The notes under the pieces: model-generated
What the model was told of the DNA's origin: nothing
Database searches by the model: none
The model's input: only the letters and a program-made list of their open reading frames with translations
Made by a program: the position numbers and the translations under genes
Source: Bacteroidales bacterium
GTDB lineage: Bacteria > Bacteroidota > Bacteroidia > Bacteroidales > F082
Assembly: GCA_017439405.1 (NCBI GenBank)
Contig: JAFSJF010000147.1
Span: 1 to 60,188, forward strand
Direction of reading: 5' to 3'
DNA length: 60,188 nt
Shown: one piece after another, positions 30,779 to 39,062 of the stretch
How the letters are laid out: each line of letters opens with the position of its first letter
Position numbering within the stretch: position 1 is the stretch's first letter

Positions 30779-31578
30779 GGTCTGATTAAGCTGGAATGTG
30801 GAACCTCGTCGAAAACAGCTTTCCCAATCTCCCCGAAGTTGTAGTTTCTCTTACCGGCGCGGACGGCGTAAGCGAGAATCTTGCATAGCATCTCGTTGTC
30901 GTAACATCTTTCACCAAGCGGGAACTCCTCGTTTTTGCCCATTTCCTCGATATGGTCGTTAATGACGTCGGGCATCTGATGGATGTGGACATGGTCTTTC
31001 TTCTTTCCTCGGTGGCGTTTCAGCAGATGCAGCTTCTGCGCCTCTTGCGCGAGGGCGTACTCGGCACCGTCAACCACGATGTAAAGCTCTTGGTCGGAAG
31101 GCAAGATGGCGTCATCGTCTGCCAAACCTGCATATTCCGGGTCGTCGTCAGGGATGTCGCCGTAGCGACCGAACTCCACGCCAGCGGCGGCATAGAATAT
31201 GGTTCTGTTGCCGAATGAAATCCTGTCCTCAAACTCATCTTCAAGTTCGCTGATGGAGCAATTGGCAAATTCCTCAATGGCAACGATGAGGAGTAGGCAG
31301 AAATGCTCGGCGTTATAGACGTTTCCGGTGATGGTCTTGCCCGTAAGGCCATTCTTTATCAGTTGTTTACATTCCCAATCGACATCGAATCCGTTGTGGA
31401 TGACGCAAAGCTGGTTGTCCGAATCGCAAATCGATTCCGGAGCTTTCGAAATGACGGTCGTTGGCTCGAAAGGCTGCAATCCGAAATGATAGGTCGATCC
31501 TTTGTAATCCAAAAAGGCGTTCTTGCCTTCCAGATACAATTTGGCGCCAAAGCCTTCATAAACGACGCGATTATCCAT
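30775..31578 (-). CDS. Hypothetical protein, first gene of the TPM/histidine kinase block
   Basis: 267 residues, no signal peptide or membrane segment. Notable parts are 'MDNRVVYEGFGAKLYLEGKNAFLDYKGSTYHFGLQPFEPTTVI', an acidic centre (DIPDDDPEYAGLADDDAILPSD) and a C-terminal 'KKKDHVHIHQMPDV'. I do not recognise a family. Its end overlaps the TPM gene by 4 bp, so the two are translationally coupled. It may be a cytoplasmic partner of the TPM protein; nothing more can be said. Confidence 0.65.
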   Translation of the reverse strand: MDNRVVYEGFGAKLYLEGKNAFLDYKGSTYHFGLQPFEPTTVISKAPESICDSDNQLCVIHNGFDVDWECKQLIKNGLTGKTITGNVYNAEHFCLLLIVAIEEFANCSISELEDEFEDRISFGNRTIFYAAAGVEFGRYGDIPDDDPEYAGLADDDAILPSDQELYIVVDGAEYALAQEAQKLHLLKRHRGKKKDHVHIHQMPDVINDHIEEMGKNEEFPLGERCYDNEMLCKILAYAVRAGKRNYNFGEIGKAVFDEVPHSSLIRP

Positions 31579-31669
31579 AACAGGCAGGTTTTCAGTTTAT
31601 TTACATGAATATATTGCGGCAGCGACGCCTATTAATTAGTAGTGGTCTTTTCATGTCGTTCGGTTTTTA

Positions 31670-32224
31670 TTAGTAATACTTGATTTCGCGCGTGATGATG
31701 TTCCTGATGTCCACGTCGTACTCGCCAAGCCAGAACTCGGCCTTGCCGACCCAGTTGCCAAGCGAGTCGTAGAAAACGTGGATTTCCCCAGCGATGTCGT
31801 CGGGGTAGCGTTTCGACTGGAACTCCACAATGTCGCCGCGGCTGTTGCGGCTCACGACGTAATAGGTTGTGTCGCCATATTCCTCGTAGGGTTCCGGGAA
31901 GGCCGCGATGTCTTCCTTGTCGCCTTGGAGTTGGCCGTTTTCGTCGTACCAATAGTCGCGCGACTCCGTCGTTTCCCAAAAGGGCATGTCTTCGTCCATG
32001 CCAATGGCGGGGTTGGCGAGCGAATGGTAGTGCGTCAGGCGACCGAGCCTATCGAACTGATACACATCGACGTATGGCCCGTCGAAATGGGTTTCCCTCA
32101 CTTCGGCCACACGACCTTTGAGGCCGAACACGTTGGAATACTCTCCGGCTGGCTCTTGTCGCGACGTGCAGCCCGCAATCACCGCCAGAAGCGGAATCAT
32201 CATTGGAAATCTGTTTTTCATCAC
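31670..32224 (-). CDS. Lipoprotein with RHS/YD-like segments
   Basis: 184 residues with a lipoprotein signal (MMIPLLAVIAGC, C19 of the frame). The body has 'VFGLKGRVAEVRETHFDGPYVDVYQFDRLGRLTHYHSL' and 'RDYWYDENGQLQGDKEDIA', two 'Y.FD..GRL/ Y.YDENG.L' YD-type units, and a later 'VFYDSLGNW'. Such single or few YD-repeat lipoproteins are common in Bacteroidetes and are usually of unknown function. The gene stands alone behind a minus-strand -7 box (32246-32253). Confidence 0.75.
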   Translation of the reverse strand: MMKNRFPMMIPLLAVIAGCTSRQEPAGEYSNVFGLKGRVAEVRETHFDGPYVDVYQFDRLGRLTHYHSLANPAIGMDEDMPFWETTESRDYWYDENGQLQGDKEDIAAFPEPYEEYGDTTYYVVSRNSRGDIVEFQSKRYPDDIAGEIHVFYDSLGNWVGKAEFWLGEYDVDIRNIITREIKYY

Positions 32225-32245
32225 TCATTAATGTTTATGACGCCG

Positions 32246-32253
32246 CAAAATTA
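32246..32253 (-). promoter_or_regulatory. -7 promoter box (TAATTTTG) of the YD lipoprotein gene
   Basis: Minus-strand TAATTTTG about 22 nt upstream of the start at 32224. Confidence 0.6.
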
Positions 32254-32322
32254 TGGTTTTCCCGAAAGCAAAACAACTTCCCAAAACTCGCATTTTTATA
32301 ACACAGGACTTCGGAACTTTTT

Positions 32323-32408
32323 GACCATGACCATTGACCATGACTATGACAGCTTGATGATAGGCGTAAAACTCTGCCTTTTCGTAAAAACGGTCATGGT
32401 CATAGTCA
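32323..32408. repeat. Imperfect inverted repeat built from GACCATGAC units
   Basis: Left arm TGACCATGACTATGAC (32335-32350), itself preceded by another GACCATGACCAT, faces GTCATGGTCATAGTCA (32393-32408); 14 of 16 positions pair. It fills most of the 350-bp gap between divergent genes and is the only structure I see there besides promoters. Confidence 0.7.
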
Positions 32409-32491
32409 CAAGTCATTGTGCTGCCGTCTCGTGTCCCGCGTCCACAAAAAAATGCGAGTTTTAGGTACTACCGCAGCGTTTTTCCATGTCC

Positions 32492-32499
32492 TATTTTTG
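32492..32499 (+). promoter_or_regulatory. -7 promoter box (TATTTTTG) of the 1994-aa BspA-like gene
   Basis: TATTTTTG 76 nt upstream of the start at 32575; the leader contains no strong hairpin. Confidence 0.55.
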
Positions 32500-32574
32500 C
32501 CCTGCATTTTTAATGTACCATGCCGAAAAAGGAAAACTAATCAACAAATCAATGTATAATTAAACGTTAAAACG

Positions 32575-35500
32575 ATGAAAGACTTTAACTTACGAAGGGC
32601 GATGCGAGCCGCCCTGCTGCTCCTGCTGATGTCGGCAGGAGTGACGAAGGTGTTCGCCTTGGAAAACGAGTTTTGGGTTGACAACATCCATTATTACCCT
32701 TACAACTCAACCACAGCTTGGGTTACTGGCTGCAACGCTGGAATGACCACGCTGAACGTCCCATCCACCGTGACGTATAACAACAATACCTATTCGGTGG
32801 TCAAGATTTATGAAAATGCGTTTTTGGGCAACTCCACGCTGACTGAGGTTATCCTGCCCAACTCGGTGACGACCATCAGCGGAAGTGCTTTTCAGAATTG
32901 CACGGGTCTTACCAATGTGGTGCTTCCTGAAGGGCTTACCACATTGAGTTCGAGTGCCTTCCAAGGCTGCTCTAATCTTCAGTATTTCAACAAGCGGGTG
33001 GGGAACGCATACATCAGCACCAATGAACTACCGAGCACCTTGACGACGATTTATGCCAATACCTTTTATGGTTGTTCGTCGCTCAGAAGCATCCGCATCC
33101 CTTCGAGCATTACCGAAATCCAAGGTGGCGCGTTCGGAAGCTGCACTAACCTTGAGTATGTGTATGTCTTTGGCACCACCGTCCCAACCTTGGGAAACAT
33201 TGTGTTTGACGGCACTTCCAACGACCTCATGATTTATGTTCCTGCAGCCAGCGTGGCCAATTACCAAGCTGCCACCAATTGGAGCACCTACGCTACCCAC
33301 ATCGAGGCTATGCCCGCCCACGAGTTCCTGACCTATACCTTCGACACCGACAACCACAGCGCTACCGTTACAGGTTATCTCCCTGGTATTTCGGGTGTCT
33401 TGGAAATCCCTGTCGCATACGAAGGCTTTTTCGTCACCGCGATTGCAGACAATGCTTTTTATGATACAAACGCTAACACTGGTTGCGAAGCCATCACTTC
33501 CGTCATTTTCCCATCGGGAATCACGACCATCGGAGAACAAGCTTTTCGTTCTTGCAACCATATTGCTTCAATTGACATTTCGCAATGCACCAACTTGACG
33601 GAAATCGGAAGGTCTACTTTCCAATCATGTGGGAATTTGACCGATGTCAAATGGAACAAAGCCATCACAACCATCGGATACTGCGCTTTTTACGGTTGCG
33701 GATTCACGACGCTGGAAATCCCCAATACGGTAACATCAATTGATTGGTATGCATTCTATCAATGTAATCTTGTTAGTCTCATGCTGCCAAAATCGGTAAC
33801 GCAGATTAATTGTTGTGCATTTGCGCAAAATGCAAATCTCCAAGATGTCTATTGCTATCGCAGCTTCCCTCCGACCATTGATGCCGCCGCTTTCACGAAT
33901 GGAGATACGTTCAACTGCACTTTGCACGTGCCTCATGGCTGCAAAACCCCGTATGAGACCCATACCGGCTGGGAAAAATTCACCAATATCGTGACGATGG
34001 AGCCTAATACCTTATTATATAGCTACGAGGCCAGCAACCACACGGCCAGAGTCACGGGCTATGCGGGCTACCTCAGCGGCGAAGTCACCGTGCCCGAAAC
34101 CGTGACCTGCAACAACGAGACCTACACCGTCAGCCACATTGGCGATGGCGCGTTCCGCTATGCCGGAAACGTCACCAAAATCACCCTGCCGAGCACGATC
34201 CTCTCCATCGGCCACTACGTCTTTGCGGAATGTTACGGCATCACTACCTTGACTTTGCCAGCCTTGACTTCAAACATCGGCGAATACGTTTTCCAAGGCT
34301 GCACTAATCTTGAGGAAATCATTGCCTTGGAACCAGTAGCTCCAGTTGTGTATGAACACAGTTTCGACGGCTTGGCCAGCATCCCGTGTTATGTGAGTGC
34401 CGAGGCATTTAATTCTTTTGTCAACAATTCTTATTGGCACAGCCATTTCACAATCGTGTATGGTGCCTTGAGTTACGTTACTGACGACACAAACCATACT
34501 GCTACATTAACGGGATGCAGTCTCAACTATATTGGTGCGGTGACGATCCCTGAAACCTTTACCAGTGGCGGTCAGAGCTACAGCGTCGTTAGAATCAACG
34601 ACCATGTCTTTATGAACCAGCCTAACATCACCACTATAAGTATTCCTGCAAGTGTGGTAAACATTGGGAATGATGCGTTCAAAAATTGCCAAAGTCTCAC
34701 CGCCATAACAGTGGATGCCGCCAATGCCAACTACAAGTCGGATAATGGTGTGCTGTTCAACAAGGCGGGCACCGAGCTTGTCGCCTATCCTTGCGGAAAG
34801 GCTGGAACTTCCTACAGCGTACCCGATGGCGTGGCCAAGATTGCCGACCAAGCCTTCTATGGCAGCAACCTGACTTCCATTGCCTTGCCCGCCTCAGTGA
34901 CGACTTTCGGCATCTACAACGTGGCCCAAAACGCCTTTGAAGGCGCCACCGCACTGACCACCATTACCATCGACGGAAACAACGCCAACTACAAAGCCAT
35001 TGACGGCGTGTTGTTCAACAAGTCTGGCACCGAGCTCATAGTCTGTCCCGAAGGGAAGAGCGGCACCTATACCATTCCCGCTGGCGTGACCGCCATCGAC
35101 CATTTTGCCTTCTACCATTGCGAAAAGCTGACAAGCATCCTGTTGAACGGTGATTTGCAGGCCCTTCGCGAAGCTGCTTTCAACTCATGCACTGGCTTGA
35201 CTTCGATGGTCATTCCAGAAAGCGTCACCTCAATCCATACGGGTGCTTTCAGCAACTGCACCAACCTGCAAGTGCTAACCTGCTACTGTACCAGTTTCCC
35301 AACTTCGAGCGGCAATCCGTTCCTCATCGGTGTCAATCCCGACCTGACCATTTATGTGCGTGGCGATTTGCTGGACACCTACCAGAATTCAGCATATTGG
35401 AATGTGTTTGATTTGCAAGCCATTGCTGAACCAAACGCTAACATCCAATACAGCTATGACGACACCAACCTTACAGCCACCGTCACAGGGCTTTACGACA

Positions 35501-38500
35501 CCTCGGTTACTGGTGCAATGAACATTCCAGCCACAGTTACTTACAATAGCAAAGTATACACCGTGACCGCCATTGCCTCGTCTGCCTTTGAAAACTGCAC
35601 TGGCTTGACTTCCGTGGTCATTCCGCATACCGTGGAGACTATCGGAACAGGAGCTTTTCATGGCTGCACAGGCATCACGGAACTCACCATCGGAAGAAAT
35701 GTCACGGCAATTTACAATTACGCCTTCGAAGCCTGCACAGGCTTGGAGACCATCCATTACTATCCCGTCAACTGCCAGACCGTTGGGCCTTATCCTATTT
35801 GGAAGGATTGCGGCAATCGAGCCAAAACACTCGACATCAAGAACTGCGTGCAAAGCATCCCCAACAACGCCTTTTATGGTTTGGACGGCTTGGGTAGCGT
35901 CACCATTCCCACCAGCGTGACCACCATCGGCGAGTTGGCTTTTGCCCAATGCGGCATGACTTCGGTCAGCATCGGCAGCAACGTGAGTTCCATCGGCTAC
36001 GGAGCTTTCTCCGAATCGACCCTGACATCCGTTGACCTGAACAACGTGGCAACCCTTGGCACGGGAGTTTTCGCCGACTGCGCCAACCTTGCCACGGTCA
36101 CTTTGCGCAATAGCCAACAGGTTATTCCTGAAAGCTGCTTCCAGAACTGCACGAGCCTCACTACCATCGACATCCCATCGGGTACGAGAACCATCGGCGA
36201 GCAAGCCTTCAAGGGCTGCACCGCCTTGACCACCTTGTCCACTGCCGGCTATGCCAGCAACCTCACCACCATCGGCGAGAAAGCCTTCAGCGGCTGCACG
36301 GCCTTGACCGCCGTCGACATCCCGAACTCGGTGACCACCATCGGGCAATACGCTTTCCGCGACTGCTCGTCCATAGCGAATCTTACCATCGGTACGGGCG
36401 TAGAAAGCATCGGCTATGCTGCGTTCTACTACTGCTCCGGCCTGCAAACCATCAACTACAGGGCCACGAACTGCAACACCGTTAGCTCGTCGGTCTGGAC
36501 AGGCGTGGGCAGCAATGCCAAGACGCTCAACATCGGCACGAATGTGGAAGTCATCCCCGCAAGAGCCTTCGAGAACCTTTCGGGCTTCACCACAGTCACT
36601 CTTCCCAATGCGTTGACCCTCATCGGATACAACGCCTTCAAGGGTTGCAGCCTGACCGAAATCACCATCCCCAACAGCGTGACGGAAATCGAATCCGACG
36701 CCTTTATGAGCTGCAACCTGCAAACCATCGTCCTCGGCAGCGGCCTTGACAACATTGGTTCATACGCCTTTGCCGGAAATGGTAACATTGCGACAATCAC
36801 TTCCTACAACACCACGCCGCCTGCGGTCACTGCAAACGCTTTCAGCAACTATAACGCGACGCTGAAGGTTTTGGCTCCCGCGATGACAGCTTACAGCGAA
36901 CATGAGGTTTGGAGTCTGTTCACCAATAAGGAAAGTTTGGACGGCTACTATTTCACTGGTGCCACCGACAGCAACTGGGGCACGGCTGCGAACTGGTCGA
37001 ATGGCGAGGTGCCAACAACCGAAACGATGGAACCTAACGTCGTCATCTTGGCCGATGCCACGGTCGACATCACCAACGCTTTCGCCAACCAGCTCACTAT
37101 CATGGATGGTGCTGTCGTCACGGTTGACGAGGGTAAGAAACTCCAAATTGGCGACGGCGGAAACGGCTCGTTCACTGCAACTGACGCCTCGGCATTGGTG
37201 GTTGAAGACGGCGGCTCACTCATCAACAACCTGAACGAGAACATCGCTGCCACGATTGAAAAGGACATCACAGGTCACGGCGGCAACGCAGGCAAATGGT
37301 ATTTCGTTGCTTCGCCAATTGTCGGCGCAAACAGCTACGTGGAAAACTACGAAACCTATCATTACACCTCGCCCAACAATGTCGAAAACCTGTTTGCCAC
37401 TCCCGCAGCCAACTACGACCTGTACGCTTTCGAGCAATCCGCCGAAGGTGAGGAATGGCAGAACTTCAAGCAAAACACTGCCGATTTCAAGTTGGTTGAC
37501 GGCAACGGCTATCTCTATGCCAACCACGACGATGTGACCTTGCAATTTGCCGGTGATGTGCGCCCGAGCACGGATCCTTTTGCAATAAAGCCTGCCTTTG
37601 AGCAAAATACGCAAACGGTTTATAACGACCCTGAAAACCCTGAAGCAGGATATTATGAACAGACAGAGAACTATCCGTTCACGGGATGGAATCTTGTGGG
37701 CAATCCTTTTGCTTGTGAAGCTTACATCGAAGACAACTATTCCGTTTTGAGCACTGGTTTTTACAAGATGAACGCGGAAGGCACAGCCATTACCGCTGTC
37801 GAAAGCTTCTCCACAGCCATTCCGATGGGCACGGGCGTGTTCGTGAAAACAAGCGACTCTTATGACCCAAGTGGCGGCAACTCATTCTCTTTCACGACCA
37901 ACAACCCGAATCCAGAGTATGCTGTGAATCACGGCAGCCTGCAAATCGCCTTGGAGCAAGCCACCATGCGTGGCGTTTCGACAAGCTCAGCAACCTTGGA
38001 CAACGCCATCGTAAGTTTCAACGAAGGCAGCCAATTGGAGAAGTTCGTGCTGTTCCGCGACAACGCCCGCATCTACATTCCGCAAAGCGGCAAGGACTAC
38101 GCCATCGTGAGCAGCGAAACCGCTGGCGAAATGCCCATCAACTTCGAGGCTGTGAGCAACGGAAGCTACACGCTGAGCGTCAGCCCTAACGGAACCAGCA
38201 TGGCATACCTCCACCTTATCGACAACAAGACCGGTGCCGACATCGACCTCTTGAAGACCCCGAGCTACACCTTCGATGCCAAGACGACGGATTATGCCTC
38301 GCGCTTCCGCTTGGTGTTTGGTGCCAACGCTGCAAGCGGGGACGCTTGCGAACCTTTCGCCTACTTCAATGGCAGTAATTGGACGGTGAGCAATCCTTCG
38401 ACAGCCACGCTGCAAGTCGTCGATGTGATGGGTCGCATCGTGAGCAGTCAGACCATCAACGGCAACGCTTCAATCAACGTCAGCGAGACTGCAGGCGTGT

Positions 38501-38559
38501 ATGTGTTGCGCTTGGTGAACGGCGAGAAGGTGATGACGCAGAAAATTGTAGTCAGATAA
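32575..38559 (+). CDS. Giant BspA-like leucine-rich repeat protein with T9SS tail
   Basis: 1994 residues. Signal sequence with an unusually long n-region (MKDFNLRRAMRAALLLLLMSAGVTKVFA). Residues ~45-1450 hold several blocks of LRR_5/BspA repeats (consensus AF..C..LT...IP.SV..IG), interrupted by 'TNWSTYATHIEAMP'-type and 'NANYKSDNGVLFNKAGTELVAYP' units, the latter twice. Residues ~1455-1590 contain GYYFTGATDSNWGTAANWSNG, then a beta-solenoid-like stretch (VVTVDEGKKLQIGDGGNGSF) seen in other T9SS cargo. Residues ~1590-1910 are beta-sandwich. The T9SS tail (1925-1994) has FAYFNGSNWTVSN, LQVVDVMGRIVSSQ and AGVYVLRLVNGEKVMTQKIVV. No enzyme motif; a surface adhesin or scaffold is the best guess. 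Confidence 0.9.
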   Translation: MKDFNLRRAMRAALLLLLMSAGVTKVFALENEFWVDNIHYYPYNSTTAWVTGCNAGMTTLNVPSTVTYNNNTYSVVKIYENAFLGNSTLTEVILPNSVTTISGSAFQNCTGLTNVVLPEGLTTLSSSAFQGCSNLQYFNKRVGNAYISTNELPSTLTTIYANTFYGCSSLRSIRIPSSITEIQGGAFGSCTNLEYVYVFGTTVPTLGNIVFDGTSNDLMIYVPAASVANYQAATNWSTYATHIEAMPAHEFLTYTFDTDNHSATVTGYLPGISGVLEIPVAYEGFFVTAIADNAFYDTNANTGCEAITSVIFPSGITTIGEQAFRSCNHIASIDISQCTNLTEIGRSTFQSCGNLTDVKWNKAITTIGYCAFYGCGFTTLEIPNTVTSIDWYAFYQCNLVSLMLPKSVTQINCCAFAQNANLQDVYCYRSFPPTIDAAAFTNGDTFNCTLHVPHGCKTPYETHTGWEKFTNIVTMEPNTLLYSYEASNHTARVTGYAGYLSGEVTVPETVTCNNETYTVSHIGDGAFRYAGNVTKITLPSTILSIGHYVFAECYGITTLTLPALTSNIGEYVFQGCTNLEEIIALEPVAPVVYEHSFDGLASIPCYVSAEAFNSFVNNSYWHSHFTIVYGALSYVTDDTNHTATLTGCSLNYIGAVTIPETFTSGGQSYSVVRINDHVFMNQPNITTISIPASVVNIGNDAFKNCQSLTAITVDAANANYKSDNGVLFNKAGTELVAYPCGKAGTSYSVPDGVAKIADQAFYGSNLTSIALPASVTTFGIYNVAQNAFEGATALTTITIDGNNANYKAIDGVLFNKSGTELIVCPEGKSGTYTIPAGVTAIDHFAFYHCEKLTSILLNGDLQALREAAFNSCTGLTSMVIPESVTSIHTGAFSNCTNLQVLTCYCTSFPTSSGNPFLIGVNPDLTIYVRGDLLDTYQNSAYWNVFDLQAIAEPNANIQYSYDDTNLTATVTGLYDTSVTGAMNIPATVTYNSKVYTVTAIASSAFENCTGLTSVVIPHTVETIGTGAFHGCTGITELTIGRNVTAIYNYAFEACTGLETIHYYPVNCQTVGPYPIWKDCGNRAKTLDIKNCVQSIPNNAFYGLDGLGSVTIPTSVTTIGELAFAQCGMTSVSIGSNVSSIGYGAFSESTLTSVDLNNVATLGTGVFADCANLATVTLRNSQQVIPESCFQNCTSLTTIDIPSGTRTIGEQAFKGCTALTTLSTAGYASNLTTIGEKAFSGCTALTAVDIPNSVTTIGQYAFRDCSSIANLTIGTGVESIGYAAFYYCSGLQTINYRATNCNTVSSSVWTGVGSNAKTLNIGTNVEVIPARAFENLSGFTTVTLPNALTLIGYNAFKGCSLTEITIPNSVTEIESDAFMSCNLQTIVLGSGLDNIGSYAFAGNGNIATITSYNTTPPAVTANAFSNYNATLKVLAPAMTAYSEHEVWSLFTNKESLDGYYFTGATDSNWGTAANWSNGEVPTTETMEPNVVILADATVDITNAFANQLTIMDGAVVTVDEGKKLQIGDGGNGSFTATDASALVVEDGGSLINNLNENIAATIEKDITGHGGNAGKWYFVASPIVGANSYVENYETYHYTSPNNVENLFATPAANYDLYAFEQSAEGEEWQNFKQNTADFKLVDGNGYLYANHDDVTLQFAGDVRPSTDPFAIKPAFEQNTQTVYNDPENPEAGYYEQTENYPFTGWNLVGNPFACEAYIEDNYSVLSTGFYKMNAEGTAITAVESFSTAIPMGTGVFVKTSDSYDPSGGNSFSFTTNNPNPEYAVNHGSLQIALEQATMRGVSTSSATLDNAIVSFNEGSQLEKFVLFRDNARIYIPQSGKDYAIVSSETAGEMPINFEAVSNGSYTLSVSPNGTSMAYLHLIDNKTGADIDLLKTPSYTFDAKTTDYASRFRLVFGANAASGDACEPFAYFNGSNWTVSNPSTATLQVVDVMGRIVSSQTINGNASINVSETAGVYVLRLVNGEKVMTQKIVVR

Positions 38560-38575
38560 TCCTCGGACACGCTTC

Positions 38576-38677
38576 GCGTCATTGCGAGGCACGAAGCATT
38601 CCAGCACACAAGCTGATTGTCTGGATTGCTTCGTCGTTCCTCCTCGCAAATCGAAGATTCGACGTAGTCAATGACGC
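38576..38677. repeat. REP/MITE-like nested palindrome (GCGTCATTGCGAGG type)
   Basis: Three nested inverted arms: GCGTCATTG/CAATGACGC (38576-38584 / 38669-38677), GCGAGG/CCTCGC (38584-38589 / 38642-38647) and CGAAGCATTCCAG/CTGGATTGCTTCG (38592-38604 / 38621-38633, 12 of 13). This arrangement is well known as a dispersed repeat in many bacterial genomes. It lies in the 233-bp gap after the BspA-like gene, where no gene was seen. Confidence 0.85.
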
Positions 38678-38792
38678 AAAGCGACGACAGGAGTCCCGTC
38701 CCGATGGGACGATACATTATTAACCCTACACAAGCACAGCGCAGTGTAGGGCAGCAACAAACAAGAATAACAAACAAAGAACACATACAACG

Positions 38793-39062
38793 ATGAAAAA
38801 ACTAACACTGACAATAGCAATCCTCCTCGGCCTTGCCACAGCCGCAATCGCCGAACCGAATGGCGGCGGCCTGTTCCAACGCGGCACCACTGCCCCCGAC
38901 TTTGCCAACCGCGATGCCAACCCCGTCATGCCAAATGCGCATGGATGGAACTACAACGCCAACGGCGAGAACGGCGAACAAGCGCCCTTGGGCACCGGCA
39001 TCGCGGTACTGCTCGGCTTGGGTGGTGCCTATATAGTCGCCAAGAAACGCAAAGAGGAATAA
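38793..39062 (+). CDS. Small secreted protein with C-terminal anchor (KKRKEE tail)
   Basis: 89 residues. Signal peptide MKKLTLTIAILLGLATAAIAEP; central part with GGGLFQRGTTAPDFANRD and 'NGENGEQAPLG'; C-terminal hydrophobic stretch TGIAVLLGLGGAYIVA followed by KKRKEE. Tails of the form PLG.G...LL.LG.AY...KKRKEE recur in small Bacteroidales proteins and look like a membrane-retention or sorting signal. The gene has no domain with known function. It stands between a repeat element and a converging helicase gene. Confidence 0.75.
   Translation: MKKLTLTIAILLGLATAAIAEPNGGGLFQRGTTAPDFANRDANPVMPNAHGWNYNANGENGEQAPLGTGIAVLLGLGGAYIVAKKRKEE

Noticed and set aside
35389-36723. 444-codon minus-strand ORF inside the giant BspA-like gene
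   Set aside because: Shadow frame created by GC-rich leucine-rich repeats; no start region, no homologous motifs.
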